From Plasmodiophora brassicae (lineage: Eukaryota; Endomyxa: Phytomyxea; Phytomyxea; Plasmodiophorida), in contig CP145413.1 in the NCBI GenBank assembly GCA_036867785.1, positions 930,001 to 994,000 on the forward strand: DNA of 64,000 bases, given 5' to 3'. Positions 30,487 through 39,507 of the stretch are shown one piece after another. The translations under genes were made by a program, and so were the position numbers. The notes beneath the pieces were generated by a model. It ran no database searches. It worked only from the letters and a program-made list of their open reading frames with translations, and had not been told where the DNA came from. Position 1 is the first letter of the stretch; each line of letters opens with the position of its first letter.

Positions 30487-31079
30487 ATGCAACGTGCCGG
30501 GCGCTGGCTGTGGGGCGGGCTCGCCGCCGCCGTCGTCGTTCCCGAATTTATCGGCAGCGTCCGCATCGTCAAAGACGATTCCATGTACCCGGACCTGCAC
30601 CGAGGTTGGCGCGGACGGACGTATGCGTTTGCGATGCCCGCGACTGACCTGTGGCCCCGTTGTCGCCAGGAGACTTCGTTCTGCTTGATCGATTCTCTGT
30701 TCGCGTATGCAGGGCGATCCCTAGGAATTCCGTATTCTCGTATAGATCGCCCCAGAATCCCGGCGAGCAGTACGGTGCTGCGTCGTAATGTCGTTCGCGC
30801 ACTGGTATTGATTTGTGCCTGCACAGGGCGATTAGTCGTGTGATCGGACTGACGAACGACTGGATCGTTAGAGATGGGAACTCGAGGGCCCTGGTTCCCG
30901 AAGGGAACGTGTGGCTGGAGAACTCGAATTCGTCGAGCACGACCGGTCACTGTGGCGCCTTGCCTGCCGCCCTGGTCGACGCACGCGTCACATGGATCGT
31001 GTGGCCGCCGGCCCGATTCGGCCCCGTTGGCCATAGCCATGATACAGGACGCCTACGTACATCCATATGGGATCCGTAA
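30487..31079 (+). CDS. Mitochondrial inner-membrane signal-peptidase-like protein (IMP type)
   Basis: Three exons (30487-30604, 30670-30769, 30827-31079) encode 156 residues. A short N-terminal helix (WLWGGLAAAVVVPEFIG) is followed by VKDDSMYPDL, the S26 serine motif with the nucleophile at Ser32. Then come RGDFVLLDRFS, FSYRSPQNPGEQ, the RVIGL block, LVPEGNVWLEN and the C-terminal VTWIVWPPARFGP, which is typical of IMP2-like proteases. The general base expected as Lys-Arg before VIGL reads Ser-Arg (Ser76) in this model, and the usual GD after it reads ND. The flanking intron junction (30770-30826) fixes this frame. Either it is catalytically altered or the junction is slightly different. Confidence 0.82.
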
Positions 31080-31152
31080 ACAACTGGCAACTGTGATCTA
31101 GCTGGGGGAACGGTCTTCGACCATGTTTATCAACGTTGCTGCTTGTGGAGTC

Positions 31153-31366
31153 TTACCAGTCGTCATCGTGGTGGTGATGGTGGTGGTCCCCATCTAACGC
31201 GGCACGTGTTAGAGTGAACGGGGCACCGCACGGCAATGCAACGCTTACGGTGTTCATGACGGTGGTCGATGTGACCGTCTCCGTGCTCGACTTCGACCTC
31301 GATATCGCCGGCATGGACCGCCACGAACGCCATCAGTGCTGCCATCAGGATCGCCACGAATCGCAT
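31153..31366 (-). CDS. Very small secreted histidine-rich peptide
   Basis: Two exons (31366-31249 and 31193-31153) joined by a 55-nt GT...AG intron encode 52 residues. MRFVAILMAALMAFVAVHAG is a textbook signal peptide; cleavage after HAG leaves about 32 residues made almost only of Asp, Glu, Gly, His and Arg (DIEVEVEHGDGH, IDHRHEHHGD) and ending in six consecutive histidines followed by DDDW. The intron contains a ctaac branch motif 11 nt from the acceptor. Composition points to Zn, Cu or Ni binding outside the cell. No homologue is recognised; the gene is supported by signal peptide, clean splice sites and in-frame continuation only. Confidence 0.6.
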
Positions 31367-31540
31367 TGTTCTCGAAGTCGGCCTCTTTACGATGTGCGGA
31401 AGGCCGATGCCCGCGGTTTCGCCAGACGACGGCCGCGACGCCGTGACGTCATCCCCCTGCAATGGACACGCGTGACATCACGTATTCACACACGGCGTCG
31501 GACCCCGTTGCAACAACAGCATGATACGTGTGTATTAGTC

Positions 31541-32659
31541 TCAGGCCGCCTCGTCGGCATCGTGCTCGAAGCTGGAGTGCTGGTAGATGAAGTTGACCCA
31601 GTTGCGGTAAAAGATCGCTGCGTCCGCCTTCCAGTTGCAAACAGGCGGGCGCGTCTCATCGTCGTCGACGAAATAGTTCGCCGGGCACGCAATCCTACCG
31701 CCAGCGCGCTTGTCACGAACGTACTCGCCGGCCAGGTCGTCGCGATCGTACTCGGGGTGCCCTTGAATGTAGACCTCGCGACCGTCCCTGCCGATAGCCA
31801 TCAACCAGCCACATGCCGGGCTGTCCATGACGACCTGCAACTCCTTTGTCTGAGCCAGCGACGCGGTTGGGACATTGCCCCAGCGAGAATGCGGCGCCCA
31901 GACGCTGTCGTTGATGTCCTCGACGAGGTCGGTATGCACGTCCCTGTTGACGGCGTGCCTGAACACGCCGAATACCTTCTCAGGCGATAGATCGCGGTTG
32001 ATCCCATAGAAGTGGTGCAACGCGAAGTGGGAGCCCAGGCAGGAATATACGGTGGAGAACACGTTCGCCCTGGCCCAGTCGAGGACCTGGCAGAGTTCAG
32101 CGTAGTAGTGGATCCTGTGGAAATCTAGGAGGTCCCCGGTTGCGTCCAGTTCCAGGTTTGCACCAGTGACGACCAGGCCGTCGAGGCCACGTTCCTTGAC
32201 CGTCGCGACCGGTTCATAGAAGTACTCGATTCGCTCCTTCCCAGTCGCCGGCAGGTAATTATCGAATCGGATCAGGACCGGCTGTATCTGGAGCGGTGAG
32301 TTCCCGAGGAGGCGGTAGAACTGAACCTCGGTTTTCTCTCGGACGGCAGCCGGCATTAGGTTCAGCAGGCCGATCCTCAACGGACGAATGTCCTGCCGTT
32401 GGGCCATGCCATCATCTATGATGAATACACGCGCCCGTTCCAGAACGTCGTAGACGGGGAACCGCTCGCGGTCGGGGACGATGAGCGGCATCTGTCGCCA
32501 GCGAACCCGATCAGCGAGGTGACCTTCGGCGGCCTTCTGCACCTGCGCAAGGAGCCCGATCTGGACACCCGGCCAGGCAGGACCTATAGCATCATTGACG
32601 CTACGGTTGCGTCTCCCAACTGGCCGTCCTTTGATGGCAGGTACACACGGGTCGGACAT
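31541..32659 (-). CDS. metA: Homoserine O-succinyl/acetyltransferase, MetA type
   Basis: A long single exon (372 residues) clearly of the bacterial MetA family in the class-I glutamine amidotransferase-like fold. Landmarks: RQDIRPLRIGLLNLMP, TEVQFYRLLGNSPLQ, DGLVVTGANLE, then the nucleophile region FSTVYSCLGSHFALHHFYG with its cysteine, KVFGVFRH, and YIQGHPEYD carrying the catalytic His and Glu. It activates homoserine for methionine synthesis using succinyl-CoA or acetyl-CoA; which one cannot be read safely. Animals lack it and fungi use the unrelated MET2/MetX enzyme, so a eukaryotic MetA suggests transfer from bacteria. The first ~70 residues before LPIVPDRERFPVYDVL-like sequence are longer than usual and could include a leader or missed intron. 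Base use looks like the neighbours, so any transfer is not recent. Confidence 0.9.
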   Translation of the reverse strand: MSDPCVPAIKGRPVGRRNRSVNDAIGPAWPGVQIGLLAQVQKAAEGHLADRVRWRQMPLIVPDRERFPVYDVLERARVFIIDDGMAQRQDIRPLRIGLLNLMPAAVREKTEVQFYRLLGNSPLQIQPVLIRFDNYLPATGKERIEYFYEPVATVKERGLDGLVVTGANLELDATGDLLDFHRIHYYAELCQVLDWARANVFSTVYSCLGSHFALHHFYGINRDLSPEKVFGVFRHAVNRDVHTDLVEDINDSVWAPHSRWGNVPTASLAQTKELQVVMDSPACGWLMAIGRDGREVYIQGHPEYDRDDLAGEYVRDKRAGGRIACPANYFVDDDETRPPVCNWKADAAIFYRNWVNFIYQHSSFEHDADEAA

Positions 32660-32880
32660 CACGCTTTAATCAGTGGATTGGAATGGTCTTGGCATGTCAG
32701 TGCAAGACGAGAGCGACGATCAGCAGGAAGATCGTCCAGGGAACGTTCGTTGACGTTGATGACCCGTGCGAGGTTGCGGAGACCGTCGTTGCGTTGTTGC
32801 CGCTGGCAACATTGTCGTGGGCAGCACCTGAACAACGTCATCTGAGTCGGGCGCGTACATTCTGGATGGGCCAGGCACAG

Positions 32881-34053
32881 TCAACCAGGAAAGATGCCGT
32901 CGTTGCCGTTGTTGACCCCGCCAGGCGTCGTAACGTTCGGCCCATTGTTCTTCATGCTGGCGGCAACGCAGTCATTATCGGGGTGTGACACTCGGGCCGG
33001 TGGTTCATACCAGGTGACGCGCATCGATTTGAAGTAGGCCGAGATGGGCGGCACCCAGGTCTTGATATCCGCATCGCCGGCCCACTTGCTTCCGGCTTGG
33101 GCGTGCCACAGGCCGAACGAGATCCGCGACGGCGACGACGGGAACTTGCCTGATGGGGCGACACTAAATGCATGCATGGGCAGGCGGGGCATCACAGAAC
33201 GCCAACCATCGGTGTTGTTGGCTGTGTGCGCGGGCACGCCGTTGATGGACCACGTGATCCTGTCCGGTGTCCAGTCGATCGTATACGTATGGTAAATCTC
33301 GGAATTGTCATCGCGAGTGTTCGTGATGTACCCATGGACGGACGACCCTGCGCAGGCATCGACAGCCGTCAACTAACCTGCGAATCTTAACATTGCGGCC
33401 AGCAGACCTTCCGGATTGAGAATTTGCACTCCCTTGGCGTACCAGTTGAACTGGGTGTTCGTGTGATCGTACCCAGTGAATTCGAGGTCGATCTGTGGCG
33501 GTTCAAACGGTGAGCACGCCGGCAAGGGAAAGGGTGCACTCTAGGTCAACCTCGTCACGATCGTTGGAGAACAGGATGAAGCTTGTAACGATGCCCGCGT
33601 GGCCAGACTGGCGCATCACGATTTCAACAGTGCCGTACTGCAGGAAGCGTGTTGTTGAGACAACGGTTGCCACCCCGCGGCCGGGATCGTTAGCGGGTGG
33701 CGGGAGCATGGACGTCACCAGGACTCCGTTAGCGTACGCGGCTGACCCGCTTTCGATCACGAACTGGGCCTCGTATGCCGGCACCGGGTTCTTCTGGTAC
33801 GCCGCGTATACCACCGACTCCTTGCTGAAGTTGGTGAAATTCGTCGCATAGTGGCAGGTGGGACCGTCGAACAAGCACCGCGAGGCATTCAGGTTGCCGG
33901 GTTCTGCAATCGGAATCAGACCTGCAGTGGGCGGCGAACTGAACGACAAGCGTCCCCCGTACGGTTGCAGAAGAGCACCGAGTTCTGCGCATACACGACG
34001 GCCTGCCCCGCCACGATCAGAGCGCCCGCCAGGCGCAGAACCGCGGTCGGCAT
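32881..34053 (-). CDS. Secreted GH16 glycosidase/transglycosylase
   Basis: Four exons (34053-33963, 33921-33551, 33492-33408, 33347-32881) give 337 residues. MPTAVLRLAGALIVAGQAVV is a signal peptide. A cysteine-rich start (CLFDGPTCHYATN) precedes the beta-jelly-roll with LQYGTVEIVMRQSG and the catalytic site DRDEIDLEFTGYD, formed exactly across the 58-nt intron 2 (E.D..E nucleophile and acid/base). TNTQFNWYAKG, IYHTYTIDWTPDRITWSING and ISFGLWHAQAGSKWAG complete the fold. The pattern is closest to fungal CRH/UTR2-like wall transglycosylases acting on beta-glucan or chitin. The C-terminus is Asn/Gly-rich. Together with the expansin-like protein it hints at a polysaccharide coat or at digestion of prey walls. 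Confidence 0.9.
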
Positions 34054-34370
34054 CACGTATGGAGGCAGCGACGACGTTTCAACCACGGCAGGTGGACCGC
34101 GATTCGGTACTACCTGTGACGCGCTACCCTGTTCCCGAATCAACTGTATGTACACCGGGCAGCTGGGACTGCGCTTCTCGGCGCCCGCCGCGTTCTCGAC
34201 TGGGCCACTGACCGGGCCCCCACGCTACACGCCGTCATACGAGATAGACAGTACGCTCTGTAGCTGCAGCTCCGCTGCCGGAGAAACTTCGACGGTTCCG
34301 AATCCGGACGTTTCACTTTCCTGCCTCCAACCGGGTGGTTCACCTCTTTTTTGGCGGCACTGGTCGAGTG

Positions 34371-36408
34371 ATGGCGAGCGCTACTGGCGGCGAATCACGC
34401 GGGCAACGCGGTACGTCCCGGCAGGCGTCGCTGCTGGCCGGTGCCGTTGTGCAACGATACGACTGCCCGTGTACGATATGGCTTTGCGGAGGGGCGTGCC
34501 CTGGTGTCTGTGACCGACGGATGATTGGGGCAGATTGCAGGCAGGGCGTGTGTCAGGCGTCGTGCATGGCTGCGCTGGCGCTGACCTGTCATGACTTTGC
34601 GGAGCTGGTCGAGCGCGGATGGTGCCGCAGCGGGCGGTCGCTGTACCGTCCGGAGCCCGAACACAGTTGCTGTTCCCAGTTCTCGATGCGGATGGACGCC
34701 ATGCAGTTCAGGCCGACGCATCGTCACAAGCGTATTATACGGAGGCTTGATCGGTTAGCAACGTCGGCGGGTGCTCTCTCTAGCTGTATTGCGACGAACG
34801 GCAATCATGAACAGCAGCAGCAGCAGCAGCAGCAGCAACATCATCGGAAGCAGAAGCAGCAGCCGAGAAACAGTTCGTCGTCGTCATTCGTTGCCGACGA
34901 CCCGTTCTCGAAGCTCATTGCCAGCGCCTTGGTCGACCTGCTTCGTCGAACAGGTCTCTGCGACGAACTTGGTGAAATTCCGTACCCGTATCCACCATGG
35001 TTCTTGAGGCCAGGCCGTCATCCAGGGCACCTGTGCAGCAACGGTACGCACGCTCCTGGAACGATTACGATGCGCTCGTCTCACGGGCCCGTTCACAGTG
35101 GTGAACAGACTGGACGCGAGAGATCAGAGCGGGCAATTAGCCCATGCGATCGTGCATGACCTGCGTCATGCACTGGCCGCGTACGACGTGCACCTGTCCA
35201 GCTCGGATCGCACGGGATGCATCAATTTCGCTGCCTTGCGCGATACCGGCAGTCGAGAGTGCGACTGTGACGATAGCGCTGTTCGTGCATCGCTAGGAGC
35301 ATTCGCGTCGACTGGCGTGCTGGGCGGCTTTGATGAGGCGTTGCTGCGTCGATGGCATAAGTCGCGCTGTAAGCGCAAGAAGGAAACCCATGACATGGCG
35401 ACTCCAGCGTCGAGCTCCGGCCTCGACGAGTTCGCTAAAGCCTTCGAGCGAATGGCATCTGCGAGTGACTCTGTCATCGAGATCACTTTGGAGGACTGTT
35501 CGTTCACTGGTGCGTTCCGCCCGCTCGTTCGTCAGGGAAACGCGTCTGACGAGTTGTTTCTGTCTGTAGAGGAGAAGTACGCATTGTACGTAAACTATCA
35601 AATCGCCAGCCACTCGGATTCGCTGGAGAAGTTGACTCGAAGCCAGTTCACAGAGTTCATCGTAGAATCGCCATTAACGGTAGCGCATGCATTCGTCGTT
35701 TGGGGATACGCAGTACGGTTCTGAGGCATTTGTCTAGAAGTCACCTCTTGGGTTTGGCTCGTTCCACCGGTGCTATCGGTTACGTGGACGTGATCACACT
35801 CCACCGCGACTTATTGCTTTTAGCGTCATCGACATACTCCCGAGCGGTATCAACAGCCAGTACTTTGTCTGGGACCTATCGTTCCAGCATCTGTCGTTGG
35901 GCATCTTCTCCGTTCTTGACGAGATCCGTTTGGTCCAACTGTTGAACCGTTTGTTTCCATCATGTCGTCATTACTACATGGGTAGGTGCAACAGCGTGAT
36001 TATCACCCGCGCCGTTGCTGATATGTTGTTCTCAGGTATCTTTGTCACCGCGTCTCCGAGAATGCTCTACAAGAGGCAGTTCCAAGTAAGGCTTTCCGGA
36101 TCTAAGGTTGCATACCTGGAATGTCTCTGATAGTTTGTTTTCAGCCTGCTGAGCTCTATTTTCAAGGACGCTGGCTACCTGAAGAAACGATCGATAGCAT
36201 GGAGGCCGTTGTACCTCGACAACCGGTTGACCATACCTCAACTGCGTCCGACATTGACGCGGACGTCGTCGTATTCGTCGACAACCAGTTAACAACCTGG
36301 GGGCGCTTCTGCGAGCAGCGCCCACCGAGTCCGAGTGCGGTCCTCAACGTGAAACGGTACCGCGACCTGGTGGGCGACCTGGCTTTCACCATGATATATG
36401 CATTATAA
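34371..36408 (+). CDS. ATE1: Arginyl-tRNA--protein transferase
   Basis: Adds arginine to acidic N-termini, feeding the Arg/N-degron pathway. The N-terminal domain shows ELVERGWCRSGRSLYRPE and SCCSQFSMRMDAMQFRPT with the paired cysteines of the metal/heme-binding site, plus HKRIIRRL. A Gln/His-rich insertion (35 residues around 34810-34880) separates it from a mid-region. The C-terminal domain has EEKYALYVNYQIASHSD, then after an intron GSFHRCYRLRG, FSVIDILPSGINSQYFVWD, LSLGIFSVLDEIRLVQLL and HYYMG, continuing across a further intron into YKRQFQPAELYFQGRW. Introns near 35715-35740, 35983-36038 and 36087-36145 are well supported. Introns in 34410-35010 are uncertain, and the first exon is the weakest part. 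Confidence 0.88.
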
Positions 36409-36525
36409 ACGTGTCCCGAAGTTATCGGTATCACGGTCTGGCTATGTAGGTAGCACGATCTCGGTTTGTCGATCGGACGGGGCAACCCGACGAAGCGAAC
36501 GGTGTGCCGCAGTTTTCACGGCGCG

Positions 36526-37110
36526 ATGCAGTGTGCTGCACGGTTGATCCTGCAGCGCCTACGGGGACCCCATACGGTTCGGTACGCGAGCCGGGCCGCT
36601 AAGATCCCGAATGCAGCCCCGGAGATCTCGCCTGAAGACCTGAAGGAAGCGAGAGATGACCCCGGCGCCGACCTCGTCGTTCTCGACGTTCGTGAGGAGT
36701 TTGTGCTCGAGGTCGGACTGTACTGTCAGGCCGTGCGTTTGACACTGTTGTGTCTTTGTAGCGAAGAGATCGCATTGGCGAAGCTACGAGGAACCGACGT
36801 ACAGTACGTGACGTTAGGTGATTTGTTCGAAGCCACTGAACGTCCAACCGTCGAGGACATCGACCAGTCCGTTACGGAGGTGCTCCCGCCTGTCTGCACC
36901 GCGAAGGATAAACGCATCGTTGTCGTCTGCCACCATGGAGTACGCTCAAAGGCCGCTGCCGACATGCTCTGGCAACTCGGCTGGAGGAACGTCGCCAGTC
37001 TATACGGTCGGTCGTGTCTGCCTGTAGTATCGTCGGCTGTCCCTAAATACTCTTCAGGTGGCCTGCACCTGTACGCCGAGAACGTGGACCCGTCGATTGG
37101 CAAATACTAA
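36526..37110 (+). CDS. Rhodanese-domain protein, probably mitochondrial
   Basis: ATG 36526 opens a basic leader (MQCAARLILQRLRGPHTVRY) typical of mitochondrial import. The rhodanese fold follows: LVVLDVREEFVLEVG, VQYVTLGDLFE, the active-site loop VVVCHHGVRSKAAADMLW with its cysteine, and GWRNVASLYGG. Two introns are inferred, about 36722-36763 (42 nt) and 37003-37053, the second joining SLYG to GLHLYAENVDPSIGKY at the C-terminus. The loop CHHGVRS is the form found in single-domain sulfurtransferases of the GlpE/YgaP kind. Likely a thiosulfate or persulfide sulfurtransferase; substrate unknown. Confidence 0.82.
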   Translation: MQCAARLILQRLRGPHTVRYASRAAKIPNAAPEISPEDLKEARDDPGADLVVLDVREEFVLEVGLYCQAVRLTLLCLCSEEIALAKLRGTDVQYVTLGDLFEATERPTVEDIDQSVTEVLPPVCTAKDKRIVVVCHHGVRSKAAADMLWQLGWRNVASLYGRSCLPVVSSAVPKYSSGGLHLYAENVDPSIGKY

Positions 37111-37236
37111 TGTACTCTGTACTACATACGCGGCCGCTCCCATCCATCGTCGATTATAGGCGCCAGTCTCCAGCAGGTACTACGCCGCGCGGGCTCGAGT
37201 CACAAGTGGCGACGGCGGACCCCGCAGCGGGCTGCA

Positions 37237-38095
37237 ATGATGATGCTGCTGGGTCGGCGCAGCGTCGTGCGTGCATGCTGTCGGGGGCGGACACTGGCGG
37301 TCGCAGCGTCATCGACGTTGCCGAAATCGAGCGATGAGAAGCTGGGCCCGGACGTGTCCGTCGCCTCGCAGCTGAGGTATTTGGAGAAGCTGGCGACCAG
37401 CAAGCTGTTCCGGGAGAACCGTGCCAGCCCGACCGCGATCTACGAACGCGACCTGCGGTACGAGGAACTGCTGAGCCGTGCGTATCAGAAACCGCCTGGC
37501 AAGCTGGTCGGCGAGACGGAGGCGTGGGTCGTGCTGGATTCGTACCGGAGGCATGGCAAGACGACCGTCTGGACGTATAACTCCTTCTTGCGGTACGTTT
37601 CCAAACTCAGCAGAGGGCACCATGACGCCGTCATCGATTTGATGAAGAAGGACGGATTGCAGCCGGTAGGCAGGATGATCTCGGTAATGCTGGGGGGTCT
37701 CACGTGGGTCGTGTTTGATGAAGAACGCGCAAACGTACAACATTCTGCTGGCGGCTTTGTTACGGTCGTCCAAGGTGACGGACGTAACCATCCTCAAGGA
37801 AGATGAACGCATCGCTGCCGAGATGGCTCAGAACAACCTCGTGCCGAGTCGCGAGACCTTCCTGCTGCGCCTCGAGATCTGCGCCGTCACGAAGCGCGTC
37901 GACCGCGCCATCCACATCTTCCGCGACGCCTGCAGCCGCCGCCTCGTGTTCGACCGCAGGGACCGCGTCTTCGGCCTGCTCGCCCGATGCGCTGCCGATT
38001 CCGTCAGCGTCCATCGCATCCGCGAAGCCGCCGCCCAGTTCGGCTACGTCGACGTCGACTGGACGCCCGCCATCATCGACCGCAAATTGAAATAG
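37237..38095 (+). CDS. PPR-like mitochondrial protein
   Basis: Two exons (37237-37665 and 37724-38095) with a phase-0 intron encode 266 residues. The start MMMLLGRRSVVRACCRGRTL is a mitochondrial-type presequence. Helical hairpins follow: TTVWTYNSFLRYVSKLSRGH, AVIDLMKKDGLQP joined across the intron to NAQTYNILLAALLRSS, EMAQNNLVPSRETFLLRLEI and AIHIFRDACSRRLVFDRRD, all with pentatricopeptide spacing (..TYN.LL.A......A..I...M...g..P). It probably binds an organellar RNA. Only about four to five repeats are visible. No catalytic domain. Confidence 0.75.
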
Positions 38096-38349
38096 AGCCC
38101 GGGGCATTTCGTTTGCGTGCTTCCCTGAATGGTACAAGTAGCTGGGTGCCGTCGCATGCAGCTCCCGGCCGCCGCCAGTGTGTGGCCTGGCGACTGCCGT
38201 CCCCCTAATTGTGGTGATGCGCGCCGTGCAACAAAGCGAGGCGCGCGTCGCGGGAACGCGGCAGTTCTGCGGCGTTTTTTTTCGTTGCAGTGTTGCTGCT
38301 GCGGCGGCCGGGCGTCCGAGTTGACTGCGCGAGTCGCTGCCGCGCGACA

Positions 38350-39282
38350 ATGGACTGTGCCGAAGAGCAGAGCATGGAGCTGGAGGCGCTCGAATCCATA
38401 TTCGACCAGGACTTCCGACGCCTGTCGGACGCGTCGTTCGAGGTCGCCCTGCGCCCGTACGCGTCTGACGACACGGAGGAGAGCCATGGTGGGGCACGCC
38501 GCAGTTCGATGCTCGCTGTGGACTCGGGGCTGTGACTGATGCGTCCTCGTCAGTCGGCTGCACGCTTGTTGTCGAGTATCCTGAGTTGTATCCCACGGTT
38601 GCGCCGGTGACGTCGATTCGACTGGAGAAGGGGCTCAACGAAACGCAACGGCAGGAACTTGAAACGCTGTGCGCGCAAACGGTTCGACGGATGACAGGCC
38701 CGTACGTTTCGGTCCACGAAGCTGATTGGGAATACAATGTAGGCCGAGGAGAATCTCAACATGGCGATGGTGTTCACGATTGCCGAGGCGATCAAGGCGT
38801 GGATGATGGAGAACAATGTTCGCGCGCTCACCGAACATGAAAAGGTCGTCGAGCGGAAACTTCAACGCGACAGGGAACGTGGCGTCGTTGACGCCGATCA
38901 GGTGCCGTGTTCATCGTGTTTGCGATCGATTCCCCGCTGTTAATGGTTTCCCTAGGACCACGATGCCAGTGACGATGAGGACAGCGACGCCGGCCCGGTC
39001 AGCCATGCGATTCAGAACGGGCACATGCTGACACTGGAGAACTTTGCCGAATGGAAGGCGAAGTTCGACGCTGAGATCCGGGAGAGGTGGCGAGAAGAGG
39101 ATCAGAGGAACGCGGACCTCGAAGCCGCCAAGCGCATGACAGGGAAGGCGTACTTTGAATCGCACGCGCTGTCGGGCACGTTCCTCGACGCCATTGAGAG
39201 GGAATGCGACCAGCAGCAGCTGGGCGTGGACATCAGCGCAGACCTGTACCAGGACGACGTCGGCGATGACGACTTTGACTGA
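38350..39282 (+). CDS. RWDD1: RWD-domain DRG-regulatory protein (RWDD1/GIR2)
   Basis: Begins MDCAEEQSMELEALESIFDQ, the start of an RWD domain, continued after an intron (about 38487-38558) as VGCTLVVEYPELYPTVAP. A further intron before 38748 leads to ENLNMAMVFTIAEAIKAW, the linker helix of RWDD1, and one at about 38901-38955 to an acidic stretch (DHDASDDEDSDAG). The C-terminus has LTLENFAEWKAKFDAE and RMTGKAYFESH, the DFRP motif that binds and stabilises DRG GTPases (RBG2/DRG2 in yeast and man). With GCN1-related partners this protein acts in translation stress. Convergent with NOL6, with a 225-bp gap. Confidence 0.88.
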
Positions 39283-39507
39283 ACTGTATTATTATATTGT
39301 CAGACGAATCGGAACGCGTCTGCATTAGGTATCTGGAAGCGTTCGAGAGATCTCGTCTGTCTTGCGGGAAAGCCGTGTTCGTCTTTGCCGTTGTTGCCCT
39401 TTCGAACAGCCGTTCGTAACGAATGGGGGTACCTTTCCACATGCCTCCGTAACGAATGTGATGCTCCGTTAGGTTAGCGGAATGCCATGTAATAATGTAA
39501 AGGGTGT

